Of a stretch of DNA of 6,074 bases, positions 1 to 5,806 are shown one piece after another. The position numbers and the translations under genes are program-made. This stretch comes from Puniceicoccaceae bacterium (GTDB lineage Bacteria > Verrucomicrobiota > Verrucomicrobiia > Opitutales > Coraliomargaritaceae). Each line of letters begins with the position of its first letter. Within the stretch, counting starts at the first letter, position 1. Under the pieces are notes generated by a model. That model saw only the letters and a list, made by a program, of their open reading frames with translations. It was not told the DNA's origin and made no database searches. The DNA lies in the NCBI GenBank assembly GCA_003567255.1, contig PWZW01000237.1, forward strand, positions 1-6,074. Direction: 5' to 3'.

Positions 1-398
1 CGGTTGTCCACTCCGCCGCCAGAGCCACCGCCGCCACCAAAAAATTCCTCAAAGATACCTCCGGCTCCGCCACCGCCGCTGCGACCACGGCCGCCGCCAA
101 AGACCTCACGGAAGACATCGAAGGGATCGTGAAAACCACCACCTCCACCGCCGCCGGCACCCGCGCCCGCGCCTTGGAAAGCGGCATGCCCGTAGCGATC
201 GTAAGCCGCGCGCTTGTCCGCATCTTTCAATACGTCGTAAGCCTCCGAAATTTCTTTAAATTTGGCTTCGGCTGCAGCGTCTCCCGGATTCTTGTCCGGG
301 TGGTATTTGACCGCGAGTTTGCGGTAAGCCTTTTTCAATTCGTCAGCACTCGCGCCACGTTCGACACCGAGTAAGTTGTAATAGTCTTCCTTCGCCAT
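1..398 (-). CDS. dnaJ: Chaperone protein DnaJ (Hsp40), N-terminal part, cut by window edge
   Basis: Cytoplasmic J-domain co-chaperone that delivers unfolded substrates to DnaK and stimulates its ATPase. The 132 visible residues start MAKEDYYNLLGV and contain a complete J-domain (about residues 4-70) with the HPD motif at 33-35, which is the DnaK-activating motif of the family. The YHPDKNPGD and FKEISEAYDVL blocks are also typical. After this comes a very glycine-rich G/F region (about 75-132) with the Phe-containing islands DPFDVFREVFGG and IFEEFFGG, as in class I DnaJ. The zinc-finger and C-terminal substrate domains lie beyond base 1 and cannot be checked, so a CbpA-type paralogue is not fully excluded. 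However, position directly after grpE and the long G/F linker favour true DnaJ. The ATG at 396-398 lies 6 bases after the grpE stop, so the two genes should be co-transcribed. No Shine-Dalgarno sequence precedes it. Confidence 0.95.
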   Translation of the reverse strand, partial: MAKEDYYNLLGVERGASADELKKAYRKLAVKYHPDKNPGDAAAEAKFKEISEAYDVLKDADKRAAYDRYGHAAFQGAGAGAGGGGGGGFHDPFDVFREVFGGGRGRSGGGGAGGIFEEFFGGGGGSGGGVDN

Positions 399-404
399 AA
401 ATAG

Positions 405-1046
405 TTAACTGTTTTGAGAAGTTGATTCAGCGTTGCCTTCGGGGGCGATTCCACTCGAGACCACTACGCTGGCCGCACGCAGTAAACGCTCGTTCAACCG
501 ATACCCGGTACGCACAGTCTGAATCACCTTTCCTTCGGGAATTTCGCTCGAGGCGTGCTGTGCAATGCAATCGTGAAAGTTTGGATCAAAGTCACTACCA
601 TCGGGCTCCAACGCCTCCAAGCCTTGCTCTTTGAGCACGTTTCGAAGCTGTTCAAAAACCATCGCGAAGCCCTGCGTCACATCCTTTGCTTCAGGATGCT
701 TCTCCGCCGCAGCAAGCCCCAGCTTGAGGTTATCGATCACCGGAAGCAACTCCTCAATCACACTGCCCGCAGCACTACGGATGATTTCCTGTTTTTCACG
801 GGCTATACGCCGACGATAATTCTCCAAGTCCGCGACTGAGCGCAGGTACCGGTTTTTCATCTCCGCAGCTTCCGCCTTGGCCGCTTCCAACGGATCCTGC
901 TCCGATGGGGACGAGGCACTCGCTTCCGAAGCAGAGGTGGATCCCTCCTCCGCATCCTTTGAGGATTCCTCATTTTCGGCAGTTTCTTCTACGATATCCG
1001 CCTCAGCTGCGGCTGCTTCAGGTGATTGATTTTTTTCTTTGCTCAT
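405..1046 (-). CDS. grpE: Nucleotide exchange factor GrpE
   Basis: Cytoplasmic dimeric factor that releases ADP from DnaK and so completes the DnaK/DnaJ folding cycle. The protein has 213 residues, about the usual length. Residues 1-55 are an acidic, Ala/Ser/Glu-rich and probably disordered tail. About 55-95 is a charged helix containing the family block VADLENYRRRIAREKQE, part of the long dimerisation coiled coil. Residues 96-145 form the rest of the helical region (LLPVIDNLKLGL). The C-terminal beta domain that contacts DnaK is marked by FDPNFHDCIAQH (153-164) and GYRLNERLLRAASVVVS (181-197), the classic GrpE signature. The ATG at 1044-1046 is the only plausible start and leaves a complete tail. 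No Shine-Dalgarno sequence is visible. The gene is first in a grpE-dnaJ unit and diverges from carA; a heat-shock-like promoter candidate lies about 90-120 bases upstream. Confidence 0.97.
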   Translation of the reverse strand: MSKEKNQSPEAAAAEADIVEETAENEESSKDAEEGSTSASEASASSPSEQDPLEAAKAEAAEMKNRYLRSVADLENYRRRIAREKQEIIRSAAGSVIEELLPVIDNLKLGLAAAEKHPEAKDVTQGFAMVFEQLRNVLKEQGLEALEPDGSDFDPNFHDCIAQHASSEIPEGKVIQTVRTGYRLNERLLRAASVVVSSGIAPEGNAESTSQNS

Positions 1047-1135
1047 GGGTGATGACAGTTTGCGCTTTTAAATATGGATAAATTTTAATCCGTTTCTGCA
1101 TCCGGCTGGGACGAAAAGAAACACGGAAAGCGGGA

Positions 1136-1163
1136 ATATGGAGAAAATATGCGACATGACAAG
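1136..1163 (-). promoter_or_regulatory. Candidate heat-shock (sigma-32-like) promoter for grpE-dnaJ
   Basis: Read on the minus strand, CTTGTCA (1163-1157) is followed after 13 bases by CTCCATAT (1143-1136). The sigma-32 consensus known from Proteobacteria is CTTGAAA, 11-16 bases, CCCCATnT. The match here is 5 of 7 in the -35 box and 6 of 7 fixed positions in the -10 box, with spacing in range. It faces grpE and would give a leader of roughly 80 bases. The same bases also fit a weak sigma-70 reading (TTGTCA, 16 bases, CATATT). No CIRCE element (TTAGCACTC-N9-GAGTGCTAA) was seen. The assignment is inference; whether this organism has an RpoH-type factor is not known. Confidence 0.4.
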
Positions 1164-1240
1164 GGCTCTCTTAGAGAATGCGTGCTCCCATGGATTTAAG
1201 TTTGCATGGCAAAATGAACTCCCTTTCATATCGCTTCAAT

Positions 1241-2401
1241 ATGTTGAATCAAACCAAGACAGGTGTGCTCGCATTCGAAGACGGTAGCATTTACCGTGGA
1301 AAAGCCTTTGCGGCACCCAAGACCGTGGTCGGTGAGGCCGTGTTTAATACCAGTATGACGGGTTATCAGGAAATTATCACTGACCCTTCCTATTTTTCTC
1401 AAATTGTCACCATGACCGCGGTCCAAATCGGAAATTATGGAATCGCTCCCGAAGATGTCGAGTCGGCCAAACCCCACATTTTTGGGTTTGTCGTCCGCGA
1501 GCTCAGCGAGGTCAGCAGCAACTGGCGCAGCCGTCAGTCCCTCGAGGATTACCTGCTCGAGCACGGGGTACCGGGGCTTCAAGGCGTCGACACCCGTGCA
1601 ATTACTAAAAAACTGCGCGTCGCGGGTGCCATGAAGGCATGCCTCAGTACCGAAGATATTTCTGATGAAGAAGCCGTTCAACGAGCTCGTGACTGGCAAG
1701 GCTTGGAGGGCTTCGACCACGTTAAATCAGTCATGCCTGCAGCGCCTTTTGTCTGGGACGCCGAAGACAAACAAACGGCCCCCTTCACTGTCGAGGGCAC
1801 GCACCTACTCCGCGAAGAGGGGCTTCCCAGGAAACGCTTCTCCGTCGCAGCGATCGACTTCGGTGCCAAATGGTCAATTTTTCGGAAATTGCGGCTCCAT
1901 GGCTTCGACGTAAATGTCTTTCCTGCCAATGCCTCAGTGGAACAAATTCGGGAGATCAATCCCGACGGTGTTTTCCTTTCCAATGGTCCGGGAGACCCCT
2001 CTGCAGTCGACTACGCGCACCGTACCGTCAAAATCCTCATCGATACCTACCCGACTTTCGGAATTTGCCTGGGCCACCAAATCATCACCCACGCAATCGG
2101 CGCGAAGACCTTCAAACTCAAGTTTGGTCACCGCGGTGGTAATCAACCCGTCAAAAACCTCGAAACCGGTAAGGTATCCATCACTTCCCAAAATCACGGT
2201 TTCGCCTCAACCGCCGAGGAATTGGAGAAGCACGGAGCGATCGTGACCGAAATCAACCTCAACGACCAAACCGTTGAGGGTTTGCGCTTGAAAGACCGTC
2301 CCGTCTTTTCTGTACAGTACCATCCGGAAGCTGCGCCCGGGCCCAATGACGCGGATCCGTTATTTGAGCAGTTTTATACGCTCGTGCGGGATGCTCGCTA
2401 G
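1241..2401 (+). CDS. carA: Carbamoyl-phosphate synthase small (glutaminase) subunit CarA
   Basis: Hydrolyses glutamine and channels ammonia to the large subunit CarB, for carbamoyl phosphate used in pyrimidine and arginine synthesis; cytoplasmic. The N-terminal CPSase small-chain domain (about 7-140) carries LAFEDGSIYRG, NTSMTGYQEIITDPSY and GVDTRAITKKLR. The class I glutamine amidotransferase domain begins near residue 198 (VAAIDFGAKWSI). It contains SNGPGDP, the nucleophile Cys276 in FGICLGHQ, the SQNHGF block, and the remaining triad residues His361 and Glu363 in YHPEAAPGP. All catalytic residues are present. In-frame ATGs exist at 1178, 1190, 1214 and 1241. I chose 1241 (MLNQTKTGVLAFEDG) because it gives 386 residues and the short lead-in usual for the family; the 1178 start would add 21 non-conserved residues. 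No start has a clear Shine-Dalgarno sequence. carB is not adjacent: the next gene is unrelated. Confidence 0.95.
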   Translation: MLNQTKTGVLAFEDGSIYRGKAFAAPKTVVGEAVFNTSMTGYQEIITDPSYFSQIVTMTAVQIGNYGIAPEDVESAKPHIFGFVVRELSEVSSNWRSRQSLEDYLLEHGVPGLQGVDTRAITKKLRVAGAMKACLSTEDISDEEAVQRARDWQGLEGFDHVKSVMPAAPFVWDAEDKQTAPFTVEGTHLLREEGLPRKRFSVAAIDFGAKWSIFRKLRLHGFDVNVFPANASVEQIREINPDGVFLSNGPGDPSAVDYAHRTVKILIDTYPTFGICLGHQIITHAIGAKTFKLKFGHRGGNQPVKNLETGKVSITSQNHGFASTAEELEKHGAIVTEINLNDQTVEGLRLKDRPVFSVQYHPEAAPGPNDADPLFEQFYTLVRDAR

Positions 2402-2451
2402 GCGCGTTATCCATAAACCCGTGTAAAATATCCGAGTTTTCATGTTTTTCC

Positions 2452-2477
2452 GGTGGTGGCAATGAAGGCACACCACC
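2452..2477. other. Stem-loop downstream of carA
   Basis: GGTGGTG (2452-2458) and CACCACC (2471-2477) form a perfect 7-bp stem with a 12-base loop, 50 bases after the carA stop and about 100 before the next gene. There is no T-run after it on either strand, so it is not a canonical intrinsic terminator. It may still end or protect the carA transcript. The rest of the 2402-2575 gap shows no convincing promoter or small gene. Confidence 0.4.
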
Positions 2478-2575
2478 CTGACGAAAGACAACCAATTTGC
2501 TTGCTAATGCAGTCTGCTCCTTTATGAACTCAGAATAACTCCATCGTCCATCTGGCTTCAAACTCAACCCATCAC

Positions 2576-3409
2576 ATGAAAACTTTCCTCAGTATCCTTT
2601 GCCTTGCTGCTTTTTTTGGTAGCTACGCTAATGCCAAACAGCTTCAATCCATTAAAATAACCGAAATGGAGGGGCAGGTCCTGGTCTCCCACGGCTCTCA
2701 AGTAGAAGTTCCCGCAACCCTCAATCAAGTCTACCCGGTAGGAACCACCTTTATCACGCGCGCCTCCGGCACCGCTCGGTTGGTTCTGTCTAATGGCAGC
2801 ATCCTCCAACTCGACGAAGAAACGGAAATCACTCTCGATTCGTTCGAACAGGACAATTACTCGGGAAACCGGACGTTTTCCCAACTGAGGGGCGATCCCA
2901 GCATATCTAAAGCCGTTTTCACGCTGGAATATGGTACCGTTACCGGGCATGCACGCAGACTCCTTCCCGATTCTGAAATTCGCATCGAGTCGATGTTCGG
3001 CACCACCCTTGTGAAGGGTACGATCTTCATCACTAGTATCACAATTAATCCCGAAACCGACGAAATCACCTTTGCACTGTACAACGCTGAGGGAACTGTG
3101 CTCTTCGAGGATTCCTCTACTACAACCCGTCCGGCTATTATGGCACGGAATTTTCGTTCTTTGCTGCGAGACCAAACACTTTCCCGGTCAATGACTCTCC
3201 AACAAGCGCGCGAACTGCGTAGCGCTACTTCTCTTCTTCGCAAATTGAATATATTAGTTCGTCGATCCCAACTGGACGCTCCTAGAACGCAAAGGCTGCT
3301 GGCCCGCGCCGGTTTCCGTCCAACGACCCACGGTCCTGAATCGACGGGGCCTGTACTCACGTTCGACAATAGCTTAATCGTCGTTAGCCCTGAAACCGGT
3401 GCGCAATAA
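2576..3409 (+). CDS. Secreted FecR-domain protein of unknown function
   Basis: A 277-residue protein with a Sec signal peptide: Lys2, a hydrophobic core at about 4-17, and a likely cleavage after ANA at 18-20. The h-region Cys9 is preceded by Leu and does not form a lipobox. Residues about 25-155 look like a FecR domain: a beta-rich block MEGQVLVSHG (31-40), then GTTFITRASGTARLVLSNGSILQLDEET (56-83), which matches the 'threshold, Ser-Gly, dGs, L' pattern of the family. The second half-block is YGTVTGHARRLLPDSEIRIES and FGTTLVKGTIF (about 119-151). Unlike classical FecR anti-sigma regulators it has no cytoplasmic N-terminal segment and no internal membrane helix, and no ECF sigma factor or TonB receptor gene is adjacent. 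The C-terminal third (about 190-250) is arginine-rich, probably helical, and unrecognised. A periplasmic or surface role is inferred. The ATG at 2576 is supported by the signal peptide; it has no Shine-Dalgarno sequence. Confidence 0.8.
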   Translation: MKTFLSILCLAAFFGSYANAKQLQSIKITEMEGQVLVSHGSQVEVPATLNQVYPVGTTFITRASGTARLVLSNGSILQLDEETEITLDSFEQDNYSGNRTFSQLRGDPSISKAVFTLEYGTVTGHARRLLPDSEIRIESMFGTTLVKGTIFITSITINPETDEITFALYNAEGTVLFEDSSTTTRPAIMARNFRSLLRDQTLSRSMTLQQARELRSATSLLRKLNILVRRSQLDAPRTQRLLARAGFRPTTHGPESTGPVLTFDNSLIVVSPETGAQ

Positions 3410-3471
3410 GCCGGGGCAAACGTCCGCATGATTCCCTTCACTTTTTGACACTTCACTCGATAGAGTAAACC

Positions 3472-3486
3472 TGCACTTCTTGTGCA
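3472..3486. repeat. Short interrupted palindrome upstream of the permease gene
   Basis: TGCAC (3472-3476) and GTGCA (3482-3486) are perfect inverted arms around a 5-base centre, TTCTT. It lies 7 bases before the larger hairpin at 3494-3517 and 21 bases after a consensus-like TTGACA at 3445-3450. It could be an operator or a small RNA hairpin. A 5-bp arm pair is also not rare by chance, so no function is assigned. Confidence 0.35.
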
Positions 3487-3493
3487 TTAAATT

Positions 3494-3517
3494 AGGGCTC
3501 CGCATTGACGGAGCCCT
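3494..3517 (+). terminator. Strong GC-rich hairpin, probable terminator of the FecR-like gene
   Basis: AGGGCTCCG (3494-3502) pairs perfectly with CGGAGCCCT (3509-3517) around a 6-base loop, CATTGA. It is followed by TTCTGGTTT, a T-rich but interrupted tail, and preceded by the A/T-rich ATTAAATT, which could serve as a tail on the opposite strand. It sits 84 bases after the stop of the FecR-like gene, where a terminator is expected. Its right arm ends only 12 bases before the ATG of the next gene on the same strand, so a regulatory leader structure is the alternative reading. Confidence 0.65.
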
Positions 3518-3529
3518 TCTGGTTTAACC

Positions 3530-4441
3530 ATGCCGTACCTTATAGTCGTTTCCACCCTATGGGCTTTTTCTTTCGGTCTGATCGGTACGCAACTCAGTGA
3601 TCTGGATAGTAGCTTTCTTGCGGCGAGCCGCCTACTCCTCGCGGCCTTAGTCTTAATGCCGTTTTTCAGGCCCACGAAATTTGCCAGTTTAGATCGGGTG
3701 AAATTACTGGTCTGCGGTGCCATTCAGTTTGGCTTGATGTACCTCTGCCTCTTTGCCGCTTTTCGCTACCTCCATTCCCATCAGGTCGCTCTTTTTACTA
3801 TCTTTACTCCGCTTTACATTTACGTGCTGTATGATCTTTCGCAACGGCGCTTCCATAGACGCTACTTACTTGCCGCCCTCCTTGCCATCCTGGGTGCCGC
3901 CGTCATTCGCTTTTCGACCCCCACAACCGGAGCAGATTTACTCACGGGTTTTCTTATCGTCCAAGTCGCAAATTTAGCCTTTGCATCAGGACAGCTTTAC
4001 TATCGCCAATGGAAACGTAACCACCCGGATGTCGAAAATGGGGAAGGCTTTGCTTTCCTCTTTTTGGGAGGATTTGCCTTTAGCGGGCTTTGGGTTTTAG
4101 CAAGCACCCTCCTCGCGGAAAATCCGGGAGCCATTTTTTCTATTCGCCCCGCGCAAATTCCTCTTCTCTGCTATCTTGGAATCGTGGCGTCTGGCCTTGG
4201 CTTTTTTCTTTGGAATAAGGGGGCAACCCTCGTCTCCGCAGGACGCCTTGCCGCCGCAAACAATTTGGTGGTCCCACTCGCCGTCCTGGTCTCTCTTGTC
4301 TTTTTTGGTGAATTGAGCGACTTGGGCTTCGACGGCCTGCTTCGCCTAATCTGTGGCGGAGCCTTAATTACCTCCGCCCTTTGGATCGGCAAGGAACACA
4401 AGCAACCGCTCAAAGTCCGAGGTCAGTCTGGACAGCCATAG
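3530..4441 (+). CDS. EamA/DMT-superfamily membrane transporter
   Basis: An inner-membrane permease of 303 residues with about ten hydrophobic segments (roughly 2-19, 27-47, 59-79, 84-103, 112-128, 136-157, 172-194, 208-229, 238-260, 267-287), the two-times-five layout of drug/metabolite transporters. Family features include WAFSFG near the N-terminus, the SRLLLAALVL helix, the basic loop RRFHRRY before helix 5, the LGIVASGLGFFLWNKG helix, and the final repeat SAGRLAAANNLVVPLAVLVSLVFFGE, which matches the EamA 'P-xxx-lxgxxxlgE' pattern. The substrate cannot be read from the sequence; relatives export amino acids or other metabolites. The ATG at 3530 gives the usual immediate entry into helix 1. 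There is no Shine-Dalgarno sequence, and a strong hairpin lies 12 bases upstream. The gene ends 45 bases before ctaG with no terminator between, so the two may share a transcript. Confidence 0.9.
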   Translation: MPYLIVVSTLWAFSFGLIGTQLSDLDSSFLAASRLLLAALVLMPFFRPTKFASLDRVKLLVCGAIQFGLMYLCLFAAFRYLHSHQVALFTIFTPLYIYVLYDLSQRRFHRRYLLAALLAILGAAVIRFSTPTTGADLLTGFLIVQVANLAFASGQLYYRQWKRNHPDVENGEGFAFLFLGGFAFSGLWVLASTLLAENPGAIFSIRPAQIPLLCYLGIVASGLGFFLWNKGATLVSAGRLAAANNLVVPLAVLVSLVFFGELSDLGFDGLLRLICGGALITSALWIGKEHKQPLKVRGQSGQP

Positions 4442-4486
4442 ACTTCTTCGGCAAATTCCCGACTTTCAGCACTGAGCCCAAAACCA

Positions 4487-5335
4487 ATGACCCTCCACTG
4501 GCATACTGAACCGTTTCTTCTGATTTTGCTGATCGGCATTGTCTGGCTTTACGGGCTTTGGGTTTGGCCATTGCGGAAAGCTTGTGGTGTGAGTGAACCC
4601 ATCCCCTGGCGCTACCCGATTCTTTTTTATCTCGGAGTCTTGGTAGTCTACGCTGCCGTTGGCTCTCCCATTGACCAGATTGGAGAAACCTACCTTTTCT
4701 CCGTCCACATGTTTCAACATTTGCTGCTCATCTACCTCGCTCCTATTCTGATGGTGCTTGGACTACCGCCCCACCTTGTCGACGCCACCGTGCGCAGCCG
4801 TCCAGCTGCGAAATCCCTCCTCAAACTTTACCTTCATCCCGCAATCGCTGCCGCGAGTTTCACCCTGATCCTAAGCCTCTGGCATGTTCCCGCGCTCTAC
4901 GAGTCCGCCCTTCGCAGTAAACCCATCCACATGCTGGAGCACTTTTCCATTATGGTGCCAGCCTTCGCTCTTTTTTGGATCGCCCTCTCCCGCTCAAAGG
5001 AACTTCCTCCCTTGAGTCCGCCAGGCAGGATGTTGCTTATTTTTATTCTTATGGTCGGGCAAACGCCGCTCTTCGGCGTGCTCAGCTTCTCCGATGTGGT
5101 GCTTTACCCAACTTATGAATGGGCTCCGCGTATCACCAACCTCTCCGCACTGGAGGACCAAATTCTCGGTGGTGTGCTCATGAAGGTGGGCGGTATGCTC
5201 GTCGCCATGCCGCTGTTCGCCCTCGCCTTTTTCTCCTGGGTCCGCTCCCAGGAAAAAGAGGATGAACCGTCCTCCGAAGGATCGCATGCTCAACAAAAAC
5301 TGGCCAACGAATGCAAGTTTCACGCAGCGAAGTGA
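4487..5335 (+). CDS. ctaG: Cytochrome c oxidase assembly factor of the Caa3_CtaG family
   Basis: A 282-residue inner-membrane protein needed in relatives such as Bacillus CtaG for formation of active caa3-type cytochrome c oxidase, probably at the copper-insertion step. It has about seven membrane segments (roughly 8-27, 43-60, 71-92, 117-137, 148-168, 180-202, 226-250). Family marks are the N-terminal WHTEP block (5-9), GSPIDQIGE (59-67), the histidine pair His74 and His78 in SVHMFQHLL followed by LAPILMVLGLP, Trp132-His133, HMLEHFS (148-154) and EDQILGGVLMKVGG (223-236). The conserved histidines are intact. The C-terminus after 255 is a charged cytoplasmic tail whose last codons overlap the next gene by 25 bases. 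The ATG at 4487 has no Shine-Dalgarno sequence. No oxidase structural genes lie in this window. This family is unrelated to the Cox11-type proteins that are also called CtaG in Proteobacteria. Confidence 0.9.
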   Translation: MTLHWHTEPFLLILLIGIVWLYGLWVWPLRKACGVSEPIPWRYPILFYLGVLVVYAAVGSPIDQIGETYLFSVHMFQHLLLIYLAPILMVLGLPPHLVDATVRSRPAAKSLLKLYLHPAIAAASFTLILSLWHVPALYESALRSKPIHMLEHFSIMVPAFALFWIALSRSKELPPLSPPGRMLLIFILMVGQTPLFGVLSFSDVVLYPTYEWAPRITNLSALEDQILGGVLMKVGGMLVAMPLFALAFFSWVRSQEKEDEPSSEGSHAQQKLANECKFHAAK

Positions 5336-5748
5336 TTAAACGCTGTACGCGTGGCCGCTGTCCAAACTGCGGTCGACCGGGCCTCTTCGGTTCCAAAACA
5401 AAGCCAGCTTTCTGGGGCTTTCTTTTGCGCAAAAGCTGTACGTTTTGCCAGCTCCGGATTCAAGAGGAGCACGGCCTAACGCTCGGCACCACGTCCATTG
5501 GCTATGTTATCGCTCTCTTTGTCGTTTTGCTCCCCGCCATCGCAGCCGCACTTTTGGGATACCTATCCGTTTGGCAAGCCGTCTTCTGGGGCATCGTAGG
5601 TTCTTTCCTACTCCCCACGCTCGCCTACCCCCTGTTACTTCGCATGGTTCTCGCTTCTTGGTTTGGATTGAATTTCCAAAATCTTCCCGCGAATCAGGAC
5701 CCGGCCTCCGCAGGCGAACCACCTCTTTCTTCAACCGGTGAGCTTTAA
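5311..5748 (+). CDS. DUF983 family zinc-ribbon-like membrane protein
   Basis: A 145-residue protein with an N-terminal pair of CxxC motifs, Cys17-Cys20 (CPNC, followed by GRPGLFG) and Cys43-Cys46 (CTFC), likely to bind zinc. Two hydrophobic helices follow (about 62-84 and 89-111) and then a polar tail. CPNCG, a second CxxC about 25 residues on, an acidic linker, and two helices make up the DUF983 layout. The function is unknown; members often sit near cytochrome oxidase and heme or copper assembly genes, which agrees with ctaG next door. From ATG 5311 the gene overlaps ctaG by 25 bases. An in-frame GTG at 5332 would give a 4-base GTGA overlap and a 138-residue protein beginning IKRCTRGRCPNC. 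I kept the ATG because VSRSEVIKR looks like coding sequence, but the GTG is a real alternative. Either way translation is probably coupled to ctaG. Confidence 0.85.
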   Translation: MQVSRSEVIKRCTRGRCPNCGRPGLFGSKTKPAFWGFLLRKSCTFCQLRIQEEHGLTLGTTSIGYVIALFVVLLPAIAAALLGYLSVWQAVFWGIVGSFLLPTLAYPLLLRMVLASWFGLNFQNLPANQDPASAGEPPLSSTGEL

Positions 5749-5754
5749 ATAATC

Positions 5755-5778
5755 ACCCACGCTGGAAATAACGTGGGT
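5755..5778 (+). terminator. Hairpin after the DUF983 gene, possible weak terminator
   Basis: ACCCACG (5755-5761) and CGTGGGT (5772-5778) form a perfect 7-bp stem with a 10-base loop, 6 bases after the stop codon. Only TT then GCGG follows, so the tail is poor. Its position suggests the end of the permease-ctaG-DUF983 unit, with possible read-through into the next gene. Confidence 0.45.
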
Positions 5779-5788
5779 TTGCGGTAAC

Positions 5789-5798
5789 CTAACGTTAG
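5789..5798. repeat. 10-bp perfect palindrome before the last gene
   Basis: CTAACGTTAG reads the same on both strands and ends 8 bases before the ATG at 5807; its last base is the first base of an in-frame GTG (5798). It could be an operator, but several 10-bp palindromes are expected by chance in 6 kb. Confidence 0.25.
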
Positions 5799-5806
5799 TG
5801 AATGCA

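Noticed and set aside
12..170. GGN-repeat tract, possible G-quadruplex or microsatellite
   Set aside because: It is explained by the glycine-rich G/F linker of DnaJ, written with mixed glycine codons, and the G-runs are only two or three bases long.
129..374. 81-residue plus-strand open frame opposite dnaJ
   Set aside because: The minus strand encodes the J-domain with HPD motif; the plus frame is antisense to it.
1075..1090. GGATAAATTTTAATCC, AT-rich near-palindrome in the grpE-carA gap
   Set aside because: Only the outer four bases on each side pair cleanly; the symmetry of the centre is mainly AT composition. TTTAAT at 1084-1089 could be a -10 box for carA, but the -35 match is poor.
1168..1178. 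TCTCTTAGAGA small inverted repeat before carA
   Set aside because: A 4-bp stem with a 3-base loop is expected often by chance, and nothing around it suggests an attenuator.
1226..1720. 164-residue minus-strand open frame inside carA
   Set aside because: Lies wholly opposite conserved CarA sequence and shows no domain; shadow.
2259..2567. 102-residue minus-strand open frame covering the carA 3' end and the following gap
   Set aside because: About half overlaps conserved carA coding sequence, and the product is low in hydrophobic order with no motif. It would be interesting only if conserved in relatives.
2564..3175. 203-residue open frame on the minus strand opposite the FecR-like gene
   Set aside because: It lacks any recognisable domain or membrane pattern, while the plus-strand frame has a signal peptide and a FecR-like domain; it is an antisense shadow.
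3410..3529. Possible tRNA or small RNA in the gap before the permease gene
   Set aside because: No cloverleaf, no TTCRANNC-type arm and no CCA end; only two simple hairpins.
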